From Xanthomonas euroxanthea (GTDB lineage: Bacteria > Pseudomonadota > Gammaproteobacteria > Xanthomonadales > Xanthomonadaceae): a stretch of DNA of 64,000 nucleotides. Shown here piece after piece: positions 26,596-35,383 of this stretch. Made by a program: the position numbers and the translations under genes. The stretch lies in NCBI RefSeq assembly GCF_900476395.1, contig NZ_UIHB01000005.1, positions 648,813 through 712,812 of the forward strand. The letters are read 5' to 3'. How positions within the stretch are numbered: the first letter of the stretch is position 1; each line of letters starts with the position of its first letter. The notes under the pieces are model-generated. The model was not told the origin of the DNA. It ran no database searches and was given only the letters and a program-made list of their open reading frames with translations.

Positions 26596-28938
26596 ATGGC
26601 AACACGACGCGGTTTTCTCCAAGGCGCCATCGCAGCAGCCCTGTTCGGCAGCACCGGCCTGCCCGGGCTTGCCCGCGCGCGCGCCGGCAACTACGCACTG
26701 CCTGCCGATGCGCGCGCCCGCGCCGAGCTCACCCGCCATGTCGATGTGTTCATCGGCACCGGCGGCCATGGCCACACCTTTCCCGGTGCGACGCTGCCGT
26801 TCGGCATGGTGCAGCTGAGCCCGGACACCTACAACGCGGTCTGGGATTCGTGCTCCGGCTACCACGAGTCCGACGGCTCGATCATGGGCTTTTCGCACAC
26901 GCATCTGTCCGGCACCGGCATCGGCGACATGCTGGACGTCCTGCTGGTGCCGGCCACCGGCGAGGTCAAGCTGGTGCCGGGCGCACTCGATGCGCCGGAC
27001 AGCGGCTACCGCTCGCGCTACGACCACGGCGATGAAGCCGCCTCGCCCGGCTACTACCGCGTGCGGCTCAAGGACAGCGGCGTGCATGCCGAGCTCACCG
27101 CCACCACGCGCGCCGGCCTGCACCGTTACCACTTCCCCAAGGGCAAGCCGGCGCACGTGCTGCTGGACCTGTGCCACGGCATGCAGGACAAGCCCGGCAT
27201 CCCCACCCGCGTGAGCGATGCGCAGCTGCGCGTGGTCGATGCACAGACCATCACAGGCGGGCGCCGCGTCCACCAGTGGGCCAAGGGGCGCTACATCTAC
27301 TTTGCCCTGCGGCTGTCGCGGCCGTTCGCCAGCGTGCAGCTGTACGACGAAGATCAAGCGCTGCCTGCCGGCACGCGCAGCCGCGACGGTAGCCACCTCA
27401 AGGCCGCGTTGCACTTTCCCGATGCATCCGACGCACCGCTGCTGATCAAGGTCGGCATCTCCGCCGTCAGCGCCGACAATGCGCTGGCCAACCTGGATGC
27501 CGAGCTGCCCGATTTCGACTTCGCCCGCGTGCACGCGCAGGCCGTGGCTGCCTGGGAGAAGGAACTGGCACGCGTGCGCATCGACAGCGATGACGATGCG
27601 CAACGCAGCATCTTCTACACCGGCCTGTATCACAGCCTGCTCGCGCCCACCCTCTTCAGCGACGTGGATGGCCGTTACCGTGGCATGGACCTGCAGATCC
27701 ACACCGCACCCAAGGGCTACAACAACTACAGCACCTACTCGTTGTGGGACACCTACCGCGCCGCGCATCCGCTGCTCACCCTGGTACAACCCGAGCGCGT
27801 GCCGGACCTGGTGCAGTGCCTGGTGCGCGGCGCCAACGAATGCCCGGACGGCGTGGGCATCTGGCCGCTGCAAGGCGTGGAAACCGGCTGCATGATCGGC
27901 TACCACTCCGCAGTGGTGCTGGCCGAAGCGCATGCCAAGGGCTTCACCGGCATCGACTACACAGCCGCCTGGCCGGCGTACCGCAAGCGCGCGATGGACG
28001 ACACCACCCACGGCCTGGCGGACTACCGCAAACTCGGTTACATCCCCGCCGACAAGGTGGACGAAGCGGTCAGCCGCACGCTGGAATACGCCTATGACGA
28101 CTGGGCCTGCGCGCACCTGGCACAGGCCGGCGGTGCCATTGACGATGCACGCGCACTGCGCGAGCGCTCGCGCAACTACCGCAACGTGTTCAATCGCGAC
28201 AGCGGCTTCGTGCAGGCGCGGCTGGAAGACGGCCGCTGGGCCACCCCGTTCGACCCGCGCGGCATGGGCCACATCAGCAAATGGCGCGACTTCACCGAGT
28301 CCAACGCCTGGCAGGCCACCTTCCTCAACCAGCACGACCTGTACGGTTACATGGACCTGTACGGCGGCCGCGACGGCTTCGTGGCCAAGCTCGACGAACT
28401 GTTTTCCACCAGTTCCGAGCTGCCGGCCGATGCGCCACCGGATATCGACGGCCTGGTCGGCCAGTACGCGCACGGCAACGAGCCCAGCCATCACGTAGCC
28501 TACCTGTTCGCCTACGCGGGCCAGCCGTACAAGACCCAGGCCATGGTGCGCCGGCTGCTGCGCGAGCAGTACCACGATGCGCGCAATGGCCTGTCCGGCA
28601 ACGAGGATTGCGGGCAGATGAGCGCCTGGTTCGTGCTCAGCGCGCTCGGGTTGTACGCAGTGGACCCGGTCAGCGGCAACTACGTTCTCGGCAGCCCGCT
28701 GTTCAAGCGCGCAGAACTGGATGTCGGCAACGGCCGCACGCTGCGCATCGTGGCCAACAACAACAGCGCGCAGAACGTGTATGTGCAGTCGCTGACCTGG
28801 AACGGCAAGCCGATCAACCGCAGCTGGATGCGACATGCCGATCTGGCCGCCGGCGGCACGCTGGAATTCACGATGGGCGCCAAGCCGAATCCGGCCTTCG
28901 GCGCGAACAAGGAGGATCTACCGCCGTCGTTCGCATAG
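26596..28938 (+). CDS. nixK: GH92 alpha-mannosidase (NixK)
   Basis: The 780-residue protein is a GH92 calcium-dependent alpha-mannosidase. VDVFIGTGGHGHTFPGATLPFGMVQ near the start, GFSHTHLSGTG, YNNYSTYSLWDTYRAAHPL and GNEDCGQMSAWFV are family signatures; the last holds the catalytic acid region. A twin-arginine-like leader (ATRRGFLQGAIAAALFG) suggests Tat export. In X. campestris NixK removes the alpha-1,3-mannose, the step that must precede xylose removal. The start ATG lies shortly after palindrome copy 3, with no strong Shine-Dalgarno sequence. Confidence 0.94.
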   Translation: MATRRGFLQGAIAAALFGSTGLPGLARARAGNYALPADARARAELTRHVDVFIGTGGHGHTFPGATLPFGMVQLSPDTYNAVWDSCSGYHESDGSIMGFSHTHLSGTGIGDMLDVLLVPATGEVKLVPGALDAPDSGYRSRYDHGDEAASPGYYRVRLKDSGVHAELTATTRAGLHRYHFPKGKPAHVLLDLCHGMQDKPGIPTRVSDAQLRVVDAQTITGGRRVHQWAKGRYIYFALRLSRPFASVQLYDEDQALPAGTRSRDGSHLKAALHFPDASDAPLLIKVGISAVSADNALANLDAELPDFDFARVHAQAVAAWEKELARVRIDSDDDAQRSIFYTGLYHSLLAPTLFSDVDGRYRGMDLQIHTAPKGYNNYSTYSLWDTYRAAHPLLTLVQPERVPDLVQCLVRGANECPDGVGIWPLQGVETGCMIGYHSAVVLAEAHAKGFTGIDYTAAWPAYRKRAMDDTTHGLADYRKLGYIPADKVDEAVSRTLEYAYDDWACAHLAQAGGAIDDARALRERSRNYRNVFNRDSGFVQARLEDGRWATPFDPRGMGHISKWRDFTESNAWQATFLNQHDLYGYMDLYGGRDGFVAKLDELFSTSSELPADAPPDIDGLVGQYAHGNEPSHHVAYLFAYAGQPYKTQAMVRRLLREQYHDARNGLSGNEDCGQMSAWFVLSALGLYAVDPVSGNYVLGSPLFKRAELDVGNGRTLRIVANNNSAQNVYVQSLTWNGKPINRSWMRHADLAAGGTLEFTMGAKPNPAFGANKEDLPPSFA

Positions 28939-28980
28939 CGTACTTGCCCGGCATCGCGCCAATCGCAATGGGAGGCCGCC

Positions 28981-29090
28981 CTTCCCTTTCCCGCAGCGGG
29001 AGGCTTGCCTTTCCTTCTCCCGCAAGCGGAAGGCTTGCTTTTCCTTCTCCCGCAAGCGGGAGGCTTGCTTTTCCTTCTCCCGCGAGCGGG
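28981..29090 (+). repeat. 30-base tandem repeat between nixK and nixL
   Basis: Units begin at 28981, 29011, 29041 and 29071 (partial) with an exact 30-base period, each holding a CCTTCTCCCGC-GCGGGAGGC hairpin-like core. The last unit merges into palindrome copy 4, so the array looks like slippage of that element's left half. Confidence 0.9.
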
Positions 29091-29117
29091 AGAAGGTGCC
29101 CGAAGGGCGGATGAGGG
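29073..29117 (+). repeat. TTCTCCCGC-type palindromic repeat, copy 4
   Basis: It has the same layout as copies 2 and 3: a CCTTCTCCCGC/GCGGGAGAAGG hairpin, then GTGCCCGAAGGGC and GGATGAGGG. It lies about 80 bases before the nixL start. Confidence 0.8.
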
Positions 29118-29195
29118 CCAACACGCAAGCGGCCTCACGCAAAAACCAATCCACCCCCATCGTCACCAGTCACTCGTCACCGCCGGGAATTGCCC

Positions 29196-31043
29196 ATGTT
29201 GCGTAGCACCCTCAGCCCCCTCGTCCTCGCCCTCGCGCTGGCACTTCCCGCCGCCGCCAATGCCGCAGACACCCACGCCGACACCTGGCCCAGCTTCGGC
29301 ACGCAAGGCACGCAGTTCGTGCGCGACGGCAAGCCGTATCAACTGCTCTCCGGCGCCATCCATTTCCAGCGCATCCCGCGCGCCTACTGGAAGGACCGCC
29401 TGCAGAAGGCGCGCGCACTGGGCTTGAACACGGTGGAGACCTACGTGTTCTGGAACCTGGTCGAACCGCAGCAAGGCCGGTTCGATTTTTCCGGCAACAA
29501 CGACGTGGCCGCGTTCGTGCGCGAAGCCGCCGCGCAAGGCCTCAACGTGATCCTGCGTCCCGGCCCCTACACCTGTGCCGAGTGGGAAGCCGGCGGCTAC
29601 CCGGCCTGGTTGTTCGGCAAGGACAACATCCGCGTGCGCAGCCGCGACCCGCGTTTTCTGGCCGCCAGCCAGGCCTACCTGGATGCGGTGTCCCAACAGG
29701 TGCATCCGTTGCTCAACCACAACGGCGGGCCGATCATCGCCGTGCAGGTCGAGAACGAATACGGCTCCTACGACGACGACCATGCCTACATGGCCGACAA
29801 CCGCGCCATGTACGTCAAGGCCGGCTTCGACGACGCCTTGCTGTTCACCTCCGATGGCGCCGACATGCTCGCCAACGGCACCTTGCCGGACACCCTGGCG
29901 GTGGTGAACTTCGCCCCCGGCGAGGCCAAGAGTGCGTTCGACAAACTGATCAAGTTCCGCCCCGGGCAACCGCGCATGGTCGGCGAATACTGGGCCGGCT
30001 GGTTCGACCATTGGGGCAAGCCGCACGCCAGCACCGATGCCAAGCAACAGACCGAAGAGCTGGAGTGGATCCTGCGCCAGGGCCACTCGGCCAATCTCTA
30101 CATGTTCATCGGCGGCACCAGTTTCGGCTTCATGAATGGTGCCAATTTCCAGGGCAACCCCAGCGACCATTACGCCCCGCAGACCACCAGCTACGACTAC
30201 GACGCCATCCTGGACGAAGCCGGCCGCCCCACGCCCAAGTTCGCGCTGATGCGCGAGGCCATCGCCCGGGTCACCGGCGAGCAGCCGCCGGCGCTGCCGG
30301 CACCGATCGACACGGCGGCCCTGCCGGAAACGCCGCTGCGCGAATCCGCCTCGCTGTGGGACAACCTGCCCGCACCGATCGCCATCGACACCCCGCAGCC
30401 GATGGAGCACTTCGGCCAGGATTACGGCTACATCCTCTACCGCACCACCGTCACCGGCCCGCGCAAGGGGCCGCTGTACCTGGGCGAGGTGCGCGATGTG
30501 GCGCGGGTGTACGTCGATCAGAAGCCGGTCGGCAGTGTCGAACGCCGGCTGCAGCAGGTCTCCACCGATGTGGATATTCCTGCAGGCCAGCACACACTGG
30601 ATGTCCTGGTTGAAAACAGCGGCCGCATCAACTACGGGCCACGCATGGCCGACGGCCGCGCCGGGCTGGTCGACCCGGTGCTGCTGGACAACCGGCAGCT
30701 CACCGGCTGGCAGGCCTTCCCGTTGCCGATGCGCTCGCCCGACAGCATCCGCGGCTGGACCCGCAACGCCATCGCAGGCCCCGCCTTCCATCGCGGCACG
30801 CTGCGCATCGGCACACCGGCCGACACCTACCTGGACATGCGCGCCTTCGGCAAGGGCGTGACCTGGGCCAACGGCGTCAACCTGGGCCGCCACTGGGCCA
30901 TCGGCCCGCAGCGGGCGTTGTATTTCCCGGCCCCGTTCCAGCGCAAGGGCGACAACACCGTGGTGGTGTTCGACCTGGACAGCACCGCCAAGCCCGGCGT
31001 GCGCGGCCTGCAGCAGCAGGTGTGGATCACGCCGAAGGAGTAG
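29196..31043 (+). CDS. nixL: GH35 beta-galactosidase (NixL position)
   Basis: The 615-residue protein is a GH35 beta-galactosidase with a signal peptide (ending ANA, about residue 22). The barrel has FLIP-like substrate strand LLSGAIHFQRIPRAYWKDRL, acid/base Glu188 in VQVENEYGSY and nucleophile Glu264 in MVGEYWAGWFDHWG. C-terminal jelly-roll domains follow (about 390-610). In this cluster it would remove the beta-1,3-galactose of Lewis-a antennae on plant complex N-glycans, which is an inference from context. The ATG at 29196 is used; a TTG two codons upstream is possible. It is the last gene of the eight-enzyme run. Confidence 0.92.
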   Translation: MLRSTLSPLVLALALALPAAANAADTHADTWPSFGTQGTQFVRDGKPYQLLSGAIHFQRIPRAYWKDRLQKARALGLNTVETYVFWNLVEPQQGRFDFSGNNDVAAFVREAAAQGLNVILRPGPYTCAEWEAGGYPAWLFGKDNIRVRSRDPRFLAASQAYLDAVSQQVHPLLNHNGGPIIAVQVENEYGSYDDDHAYMADNRAMYVKAGFDDALLFTSDGADMLANGTLPDTLAVVNFAPGEAKSAFDKLIKFRPGQPRMVGEYWAGWFDHWGKPHASTDAKQQTEELEWILRQGHSANLYMFIGGTSFGFMNGANFQGNPSDHYAPQTTSYDYDAILDEAGRPTPKFALMREAIARVTGEQPPALPAPIDTAALPETPLRESASLWDNLPAPIAIDTPQPMEHFGQDYGYILYRTTVTGPRKGPLYLGEVRDVARVYVDQKPVGSVERRLQQVSTDVDIPAGQHTLDVLVENSGRINYGPRMADGRAGLVDPVLLDNRQLTGWQAFPLPMRSPDSIRGWTRNAIAGPAFHRGTLRIGTPADTYLDMRAFGKGVTWANGVNLGRHWAIGPQRALYFPAPFQRKGDNTVVVFDLDSTAKPGVRGLQQQVWITPKE

Positions 31044-31363
31044 GGGGCAGACGCATGGCCGGCGGCTGACGCTCGCGCACACCCGCCGGCTTGGCAACCG
31101 CAAGCCGCCTGTGCGTGTCCGCCGATGGGCCAAACCAACCGCCAGGCAACCCGCCTGGCGCTCCTGGGGCTGGCCGGCCTTCAGACTACCGCGCGCCCGC
31201 CGCTATCTGGAGGTCAACTGCCCGCATAGGGTCTGCTACCTGTGCGGTATCGGACTGATCGCATTCCAGGCAAGATCACCGGCTCACGCCGTTGTGGAAG
31301 GCAGTGGCGCATTCCCGTCGTTCCATCGGGCGACGGTCAGTTCGTGAGTTCCAGGAGCGTTTC
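31044..31363. other. Intergenic region after nixL
   Basis: This 320-base stretch contains an inverted repeat near 31141-31161 (CGCCAGG/CCTGGCG) that may end the nixL transcript although it has no T-tract. The rest shows no gene; it should contain the promoter of the small ORF that follows. Confidence 0.4.
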
Positions 31364-31579
31364 ATGTCGTCGTCCACCGTTACGCAAGACCCTGTCTCCG
31401 CGGTTCCGGAGCAGACCCAGCACGCCTTTGCCGAACACGTCCACAGCAAGCCCGCCCCCGGCCAGCCGATCGGCAGCACCGAAGCGGCGCACCTGATGAC
31501 CTTCCTGAGCCAGACCCACTCGGCCAGGCAGCCGCAGATCCTGCTGCCGCCACAGGAACGCGACGACAGCGCCGCCTGA
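31364..31579 (+). CDS. Small hypothetical protein (71 residues)
   Basis: I do not recognise this protein. It is polar, Gln/His/Ser-rich, without a signal peptide or membrane segment, and ends in acidic residues (QERDDSAA). AGGAG lies six bases before the ATG, which is better support than most short frames here have. The central stretch GSTEAAHLMTFLSQTHS could form a helix. It sits alone between nixL and the convergent fucosidase gene. It may be a real lineage-specific gene; an artefact is possible. Confidence 0.55.
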   Translation: MSSSTVTQDPVSAVPEQTQHAFAEHVHSKPAPGQPIGSTEAAHLMTFLSQTHSARQPQILLPPQERDDSAA

Positions 31580-31879
31580 GCCCAGCCGCGCGCCGGCGAC
31601 AGCGTGTCTGCGTTGCCAGCGGCCCGGATCACGTGAATGCATCGAGCGCTGCGCGTCGCCCATGCAGACACTGCACAGCGTGTCATCTCGATAACGGCCT
31701 GCGCGCGTACGACTGAGTCCCTGCGACACCAGTGCGCAATCTGCGTCGCCGGCGCACCGTGGCCGCGCGCAACCGCTGTGCGATGCCACCCGTCAACGCA
31801 TCGCCAACCGGCTCCCGGTCGGGAGCCGGTCCGGGCCATCGGCACGTTTGCCCAGCGCCTACAACCCGATCAACCGCGC
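31580..31879. other. Gap with a perfect hairpin between convergent genes
   Basis: The 300 bases separate the small ORF and the second fucosidase gene, which converge. A perfect 10-bp inverted repeat (arms 31807-31816 and 31821-31830, loop GGTC) lies about 50 bases past the fucosidase stop and could terminate or stabilise that transcript. There is no T-tract and no gene. Confidence 0.5.
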
Positions 31880-33259
31880 TCAGCGCGTCGCCGCACCCTT
31901 GCCGGTATTGAACAACTGGAACTCGCGGATATGCACCGCATCCGCACTGGACTGGATATTCAGGCGCACCCGCGAGGCGGTCACCGGCGCGAAGTGATCG
32001 ATCTTCATCCGCCCGATCGCCTGCGCCTTCGCCAGCGGCACCCACTTGCCGTCCTGCCAGGCTTCCACCGCGTATTTCTGCACCAGCTGGCCGTCGTTGA
32101 TCCACTCCATGCTCAGCGCACTGTCGAAGGTCACCGGCTGCTTGAACTGCAGCTCCAGCACCGCGCTATGCGAACCGGCCGGCGCACTCCAGAACGTCTC
32201 GCGATCGCCGTCCACCGCCGCGTCGATGCCGTCGGTCTTCTTGATGCTGCCGGCCACCAGATTCCTGTCTGCGCCGTAGCGCGCCTGCAGCGCCTGGCCA
32301 AGTTCCTGCAGGCGTGCGACGTCGGCTTCCGGCAACAGGCCGCGCTTGTCCGGCGCGAGACCCAGCACCAGCTGACCGCCCAGGCCGACGCTCTTTTCCC
32401 AGATCTCCACCAGCTCGTCGACACTCTTGACCGTCTGGTCGCTGTTGGGATGCCAGAACCACTGCAGCTTGTGCAGCGGCGTATCCACTTCCACCGGGCG
32501 CCAGCGCAGGTAGCCGTGGCGATCAATCACGTTCCAGTTTTCGCCTTCGATGAAGCCGGCCTCGTTGCCCACCCAGCGCACGTCGCCGTACTCGAACAAG
32601 GCGGTGTCGGCAAACACCATCGCGTTGGCCTGGTAGGTGCGCAGTTCTTCCATGTACTTGTCGAAGTTGTACACATGACCGGCGCTGCCGGCGCCGTCCA
32701 GCCACCATTCGGTGAGCGGGCCGTAATGCGAGGCCAGCTCCACCAACTGCGCAGCGTAGAACTTGTCATAGGCCTTGGAATCGGCATATTTGGGCTCGTG
32801 GCGATCCCACGGTGACAGGTACACGCCAAAGCCCATGCCTTCCTTGCGCACCGCATCGCTGGTGAGCTTGACCAGGTCGCCCTTGCCGCCCATCCACGGA
32901 CTGTTCTTGACCGAATAATTGCTCTCGGCAGTGGGCCACAGCGCAAACCCGTCGTGGTGCTTGGCCACCAGGATCACGTACTTCGCACCGGCCGACTTGG
33001 CCGCGCGCGCCCACTGGCCCGGATCCACATTGGTCGGGTTGAAGGTCTTGGCGCTGGCGGTCCCGTCACCCCACTCCTGGTCCAGCCAGGTGTTGGGATT
33101 GAAGTGCACGATCACGCCGAATTCCAGATCCTGCCAGGCTACCTGCTGCGGCGAGGGTTTGACCTCGGCAAAGTTTTGCGCGATGGCGGTGGGCAGGGTC
33201 AGCGCGGTCAGGCCGAGGGCGGCCAGCCAGCGCAACGGGGAGAGCGGGTGTGATGACAT
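31880..33259 (-). CDS. Second GH29 alpha-L-fucosidase, probable alpha-1,3/1,4 type, with C-terminal beta domain
   Basis: The 459-residue protein is a GH29 enzyme distinct from the one at 13014. It has a signal peptide (ending AIAQ, about residue 28), VAWQDLEFGVIVHFN and VAKHHDGFALWP motifs, and the expected nucleophile Asp188 in EWWLDGAGS. The short barrel followed by a discoidin/CBM32-like C-terminal domain (about 345-455) is typical of the GH29-B group, which prefers alpha-1,3/1,4-fucose on Lewis structures. It is transcribed away from the BNR protein gene, with 111 bases between starts, so the two are probably co-regulated. The GH29-B assignment comes from architecture and should be tested by phylogeny. 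Confidence 0.85.
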   Translation of the reverse strand: MSSHPLSPLRWLAALGLTALTLPTAIAQNFAEVKPSPQQVAWQDLEFGVIVHFNPNTWLDQEWGDGTASAKTFNPTNVDPGQWARAAKSAGAKYVILVAKHHDGFALWPTAESNYSVKNSPWMGGKGDLVKLTSDAVRKEGMGFGVYLSPWDRHEPKYADSKAYDKFYAAQLVELASHYGPLTEWWLDGAGSAGHVYNFDKYMEELRTYQANAMVFADTALFEYGDVRWVGNEAGFIEGENWNVIDRHGYLRWRPVEVDTPLHKLQWFWHPNSDQTVKSVDELVEIWEKSVGLGGQLVLGLAPDKRGLLPEADVARLQELGQALQARYGADRNLVAGSIKKTDGIDAAVDGDRETFWSAPAGSHSAVLELQFKQPVTFDSALSMEWINDGQLVQKYAVEAWQDGKWVPLAKAQAIGRMKIDHFAPVTASRVRLNIQSSADAVHIREFQLFNTGKGAATR

Positions 33260-33316
33260 CGCGGGTCCTCGCAGTGGTCGGCGACCGCGGCCGCCTGGGA
33301 TGACCAGAGCATATGG

Positions 33317-33336
33317 TATTTAATAGATGATAAATA
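33317..33336. promoter_or_regulatory. AT-rich inverted repeat in divergent promoter
   Basis: TATTTA and TAAATA flank an 8-base spacer in the most AT-rich stretch of the region, flanked by GGTAT direct repeats (33315-33319 and 33337-33341... spaced 22 bases). It lies midway between the two divergent starts and may be an operator or promoter element for both genes. The regulator is unknown. Confidence 0.4.
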
Positions 33337-33370
33337 GGTATCTTTAAAATCCGCACAGGACTGGACCACG

Positions 33371-34483
33371 ATGCATCCGTCACGTCTGTCGACCTGCCTG
33401 GTCGCAAGCCTTGCCGCCTTCGCCGTCCACGCCGAACCGCGCATGCCGCCGCCCTCGCCCATTGTGCTCAGCGAGTTCATCGCCGACCCCGCACCGACGC
33501 CACAGGCGCACGCCTCCACGCTTCTGGAAACCCGCGCCGGCACGCTGCTGGCCGCCTGGTTCGGCGGCACGCACGAGGGAGCGGCCGATGTCGGTGTCTG
33601 GCTCGCGCAGCGCGGCGTGCGGCAATGGCAGCCGCCGCGACGCATCGCCGACGGCGCGCATGCCGGCGCGGATGGCACTGCGTTGCCGGCCTGGAATCCG
33701 GTGCTGTTCCAGTCCAGCGCCGGCCCGGTGCAGCTGTACTACAAGCTCGGCCCCAATCCACGGCAGTGGTGGGGCCTGCGCATTACCTCGGATGATGACG
33801 GTGCGCACTGGTCGCCACCGCAGCGCCTGCCCGACGGCATCCTCGGCCCGATCAAGAACAAGCCGGTGCAATTGCCGAACGGACGCATCCTTTCGCCCAG
33901 CAGCAGCGAAGACCGTGGCTGGCGCGCGCATCTGGAATGGAGCGACGACGACGGCGCGCATTGGCAACGCGGCATGCCGCTCAATGATCCGGCGGTGATC
34001 GGCGCGATCCAGCCCAGCCTCCTGCTGCATGCGGACGGGCGCGTGCAGGTGCTCGGGCGCAGCCAGCAGGACAAGGTGTTCAGTACGTTCTCCAACGACG
34101 GCGGCCTGCACTGGCAACCGATGCAGCTGCTGGACGTGGAGAATCCCAACGCCGGCACCGACGCGGTGATGCTGCGCGACGGCCGCGCCCTGCTGGTCTA
34201 CAACCCCGGCATCGCCGGCAAGCACTGGTGGGACGGTCGCGGCACGCTTGCGGTGGCGCTATCAACCGATGGCGTGCACTGGCAACGCGCCCTCACGCTG
34301 GAACACAGCGCAAAGGACGAGTTCTCCTATCCGGCGGTGATCCAGACCCGCGATGGGCTGGTCCATATCAGCTACACCTGGAAGCGCCAACGCATCAAGC
34401 ATGTCGTCCTGGATCCGACACGCCTTGGCAGCGAGGCAGATGACACGAGATCGCCGCAGTCATTGCCGGAAAGTGCGCAGTAG
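33371..34483 (+). CDS. BNR/Asp-box neuraminidase-like secreted protein
   Basis: The 370-residue protein has a signal peptide (ending VHA, about residue 21) and a six-bladed propeller fold of the BNR_2 sialidase-like family. Asp-box motifs are visible (SDDDGAHWSPP, SDDDGAHWQRG, SNDGGLHWQP, STDGVHWQR), and HASTLLETRAGTLLAAWFGG and EFSYPAVIQTRDGLVHISYTWKR are hallmarks of a subfamily that also occurs in plants and fungi. The FRIP arginine motif of true bacterial sialidases is not apparent. The substrate is unknown; plants have little or no sialic acid, so another acidic or terminal sugar is more likely. It pairs divergently with the second GH29 gene. Confidence 0.8.
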   Translation: MHPSRLSTCLVASLAAFAVHAEPRMPPPSPIVLSEFIADPAPTPQAHASTLLETRAGTLLAAWFGGTHEGAADVGVWLAQRGVRQWQPPRRIADGAHAGADGTALPAWNPVLFQSSAGPVQLYYKLGPNPRQWWGLRITSDDDGAHWSPPQRLPDGILGPIKNKPVQLPNGRILSPSSSEDRGWRAHLEWSDDDGAHWQRGMPLNDPAVIGAIQPSLLLHADGRVQVLGRSQQDKVFSTFSNDGGLHWQPMQLLDVENPNAGTDAVMLRDGRALLVYNPGIAGKHWWDGRGTLAVALSTDGVHWQRALTLEHSAKDEFSYPAVIQTRDGLVHISYTWKRQRIKHVVLDPTRLGSEADDTRSPQSLPESAQ

Positions 34484-35383
34484 ATCGAACGGTCGAGGGC
34501 ACGGCGCCCTCACCACATACGGGACACGCCTTGAATCCGTCCGTGGGGGCTTCTCGGCGGCATCCCTCATGCTCTGCTTGCAAACACGCACACCGACCAT
34601 TTCAACTGGTCCTTGCCCGTCCACCGTTGCGGGACCCTGAGCGGCATGGATGCCGCGCCAGAGCCTACAAGGACGTACTTGCGGCGTGTCCCGCGATGGT
34701 GGGCGGGCAAGGGCCCTGCAACGAAGCAGCAGATCAAACGCGTTGCGTTCGCTTCTTCCACAGTGCCCCGTCTGAGCTCAACACAACATGCTCCTGAGCG
34801 TTGCCGCCGTTTCAACGCAACAAAGCCTGGTTGGTCGAGGGCGCGATGCCCTCACCACTTCCGGGACACGCCGTGAATCCGTCCCTGGAGGCTCCGTGGC
34901 GGCATCCATGCCGCCAAGGGTCCCGGAACCGGCAAGGACATCGCGCCTCCTACGTTGGTCGTGCACTGATGGAAGTGCACAAGCAACTCGCCGACCGCCG
35001 CTCCTGCGCTTTTCCACGCGTACCGACCATCTCGACTGGTCCTTGCCCGCTCACCGTCGCGGGACCCTGAGCGGCATGGATGCCGCGCCGGAGCCTACAC
35101 GGACGTACTTGCGGCGTGTCCCGCGATGGTGGGCGGGCAAGGGCCCTGCAACGAAGCAGCAGATCAAACGCGTTGCGTTCGTTTCTTCCACAGTGCCCCG
35201 TCTGAGCTCAACACGACATGCTCCTGAGCGTTGCCGCCGTTTCAACGCAACAAAGCCTGATTGGTCGAGGACCTGGCAGCCAAACTACAGATCCCATGCC
35301 ACGTCTTCACGTCACCTGGAATTGCCGGCCACGGCGTGCAGAGAGGTCCCGGATCACATGCTCCACCATCGGGACACAGCGCC
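34484..35383. repeat. Mosaic intergenic repeat island
   Basis: Nine hundred bases without a supported gene. A segment at about 34592-34840 is repeated almost exactly at 35022-35270 (offset 430). Another block of about 75 bases recurs at 34488 and 34834, and its reverse complement resembles part of the larger repeat (around the marker GGCATGGATGCCGC). The island is therefore built from one element family present in both orientations. Short frames in it are repeated with it and are not called genes. Confidence 0.85.

Noticed and set aside
31335..31365. HrpX PIP-box-like sequence before the small ORF (TTCCA-N15-TTCGT)
   Set aside because: The first half deviates from TTCGB and the second half lies too close to the start codon for a promoter.
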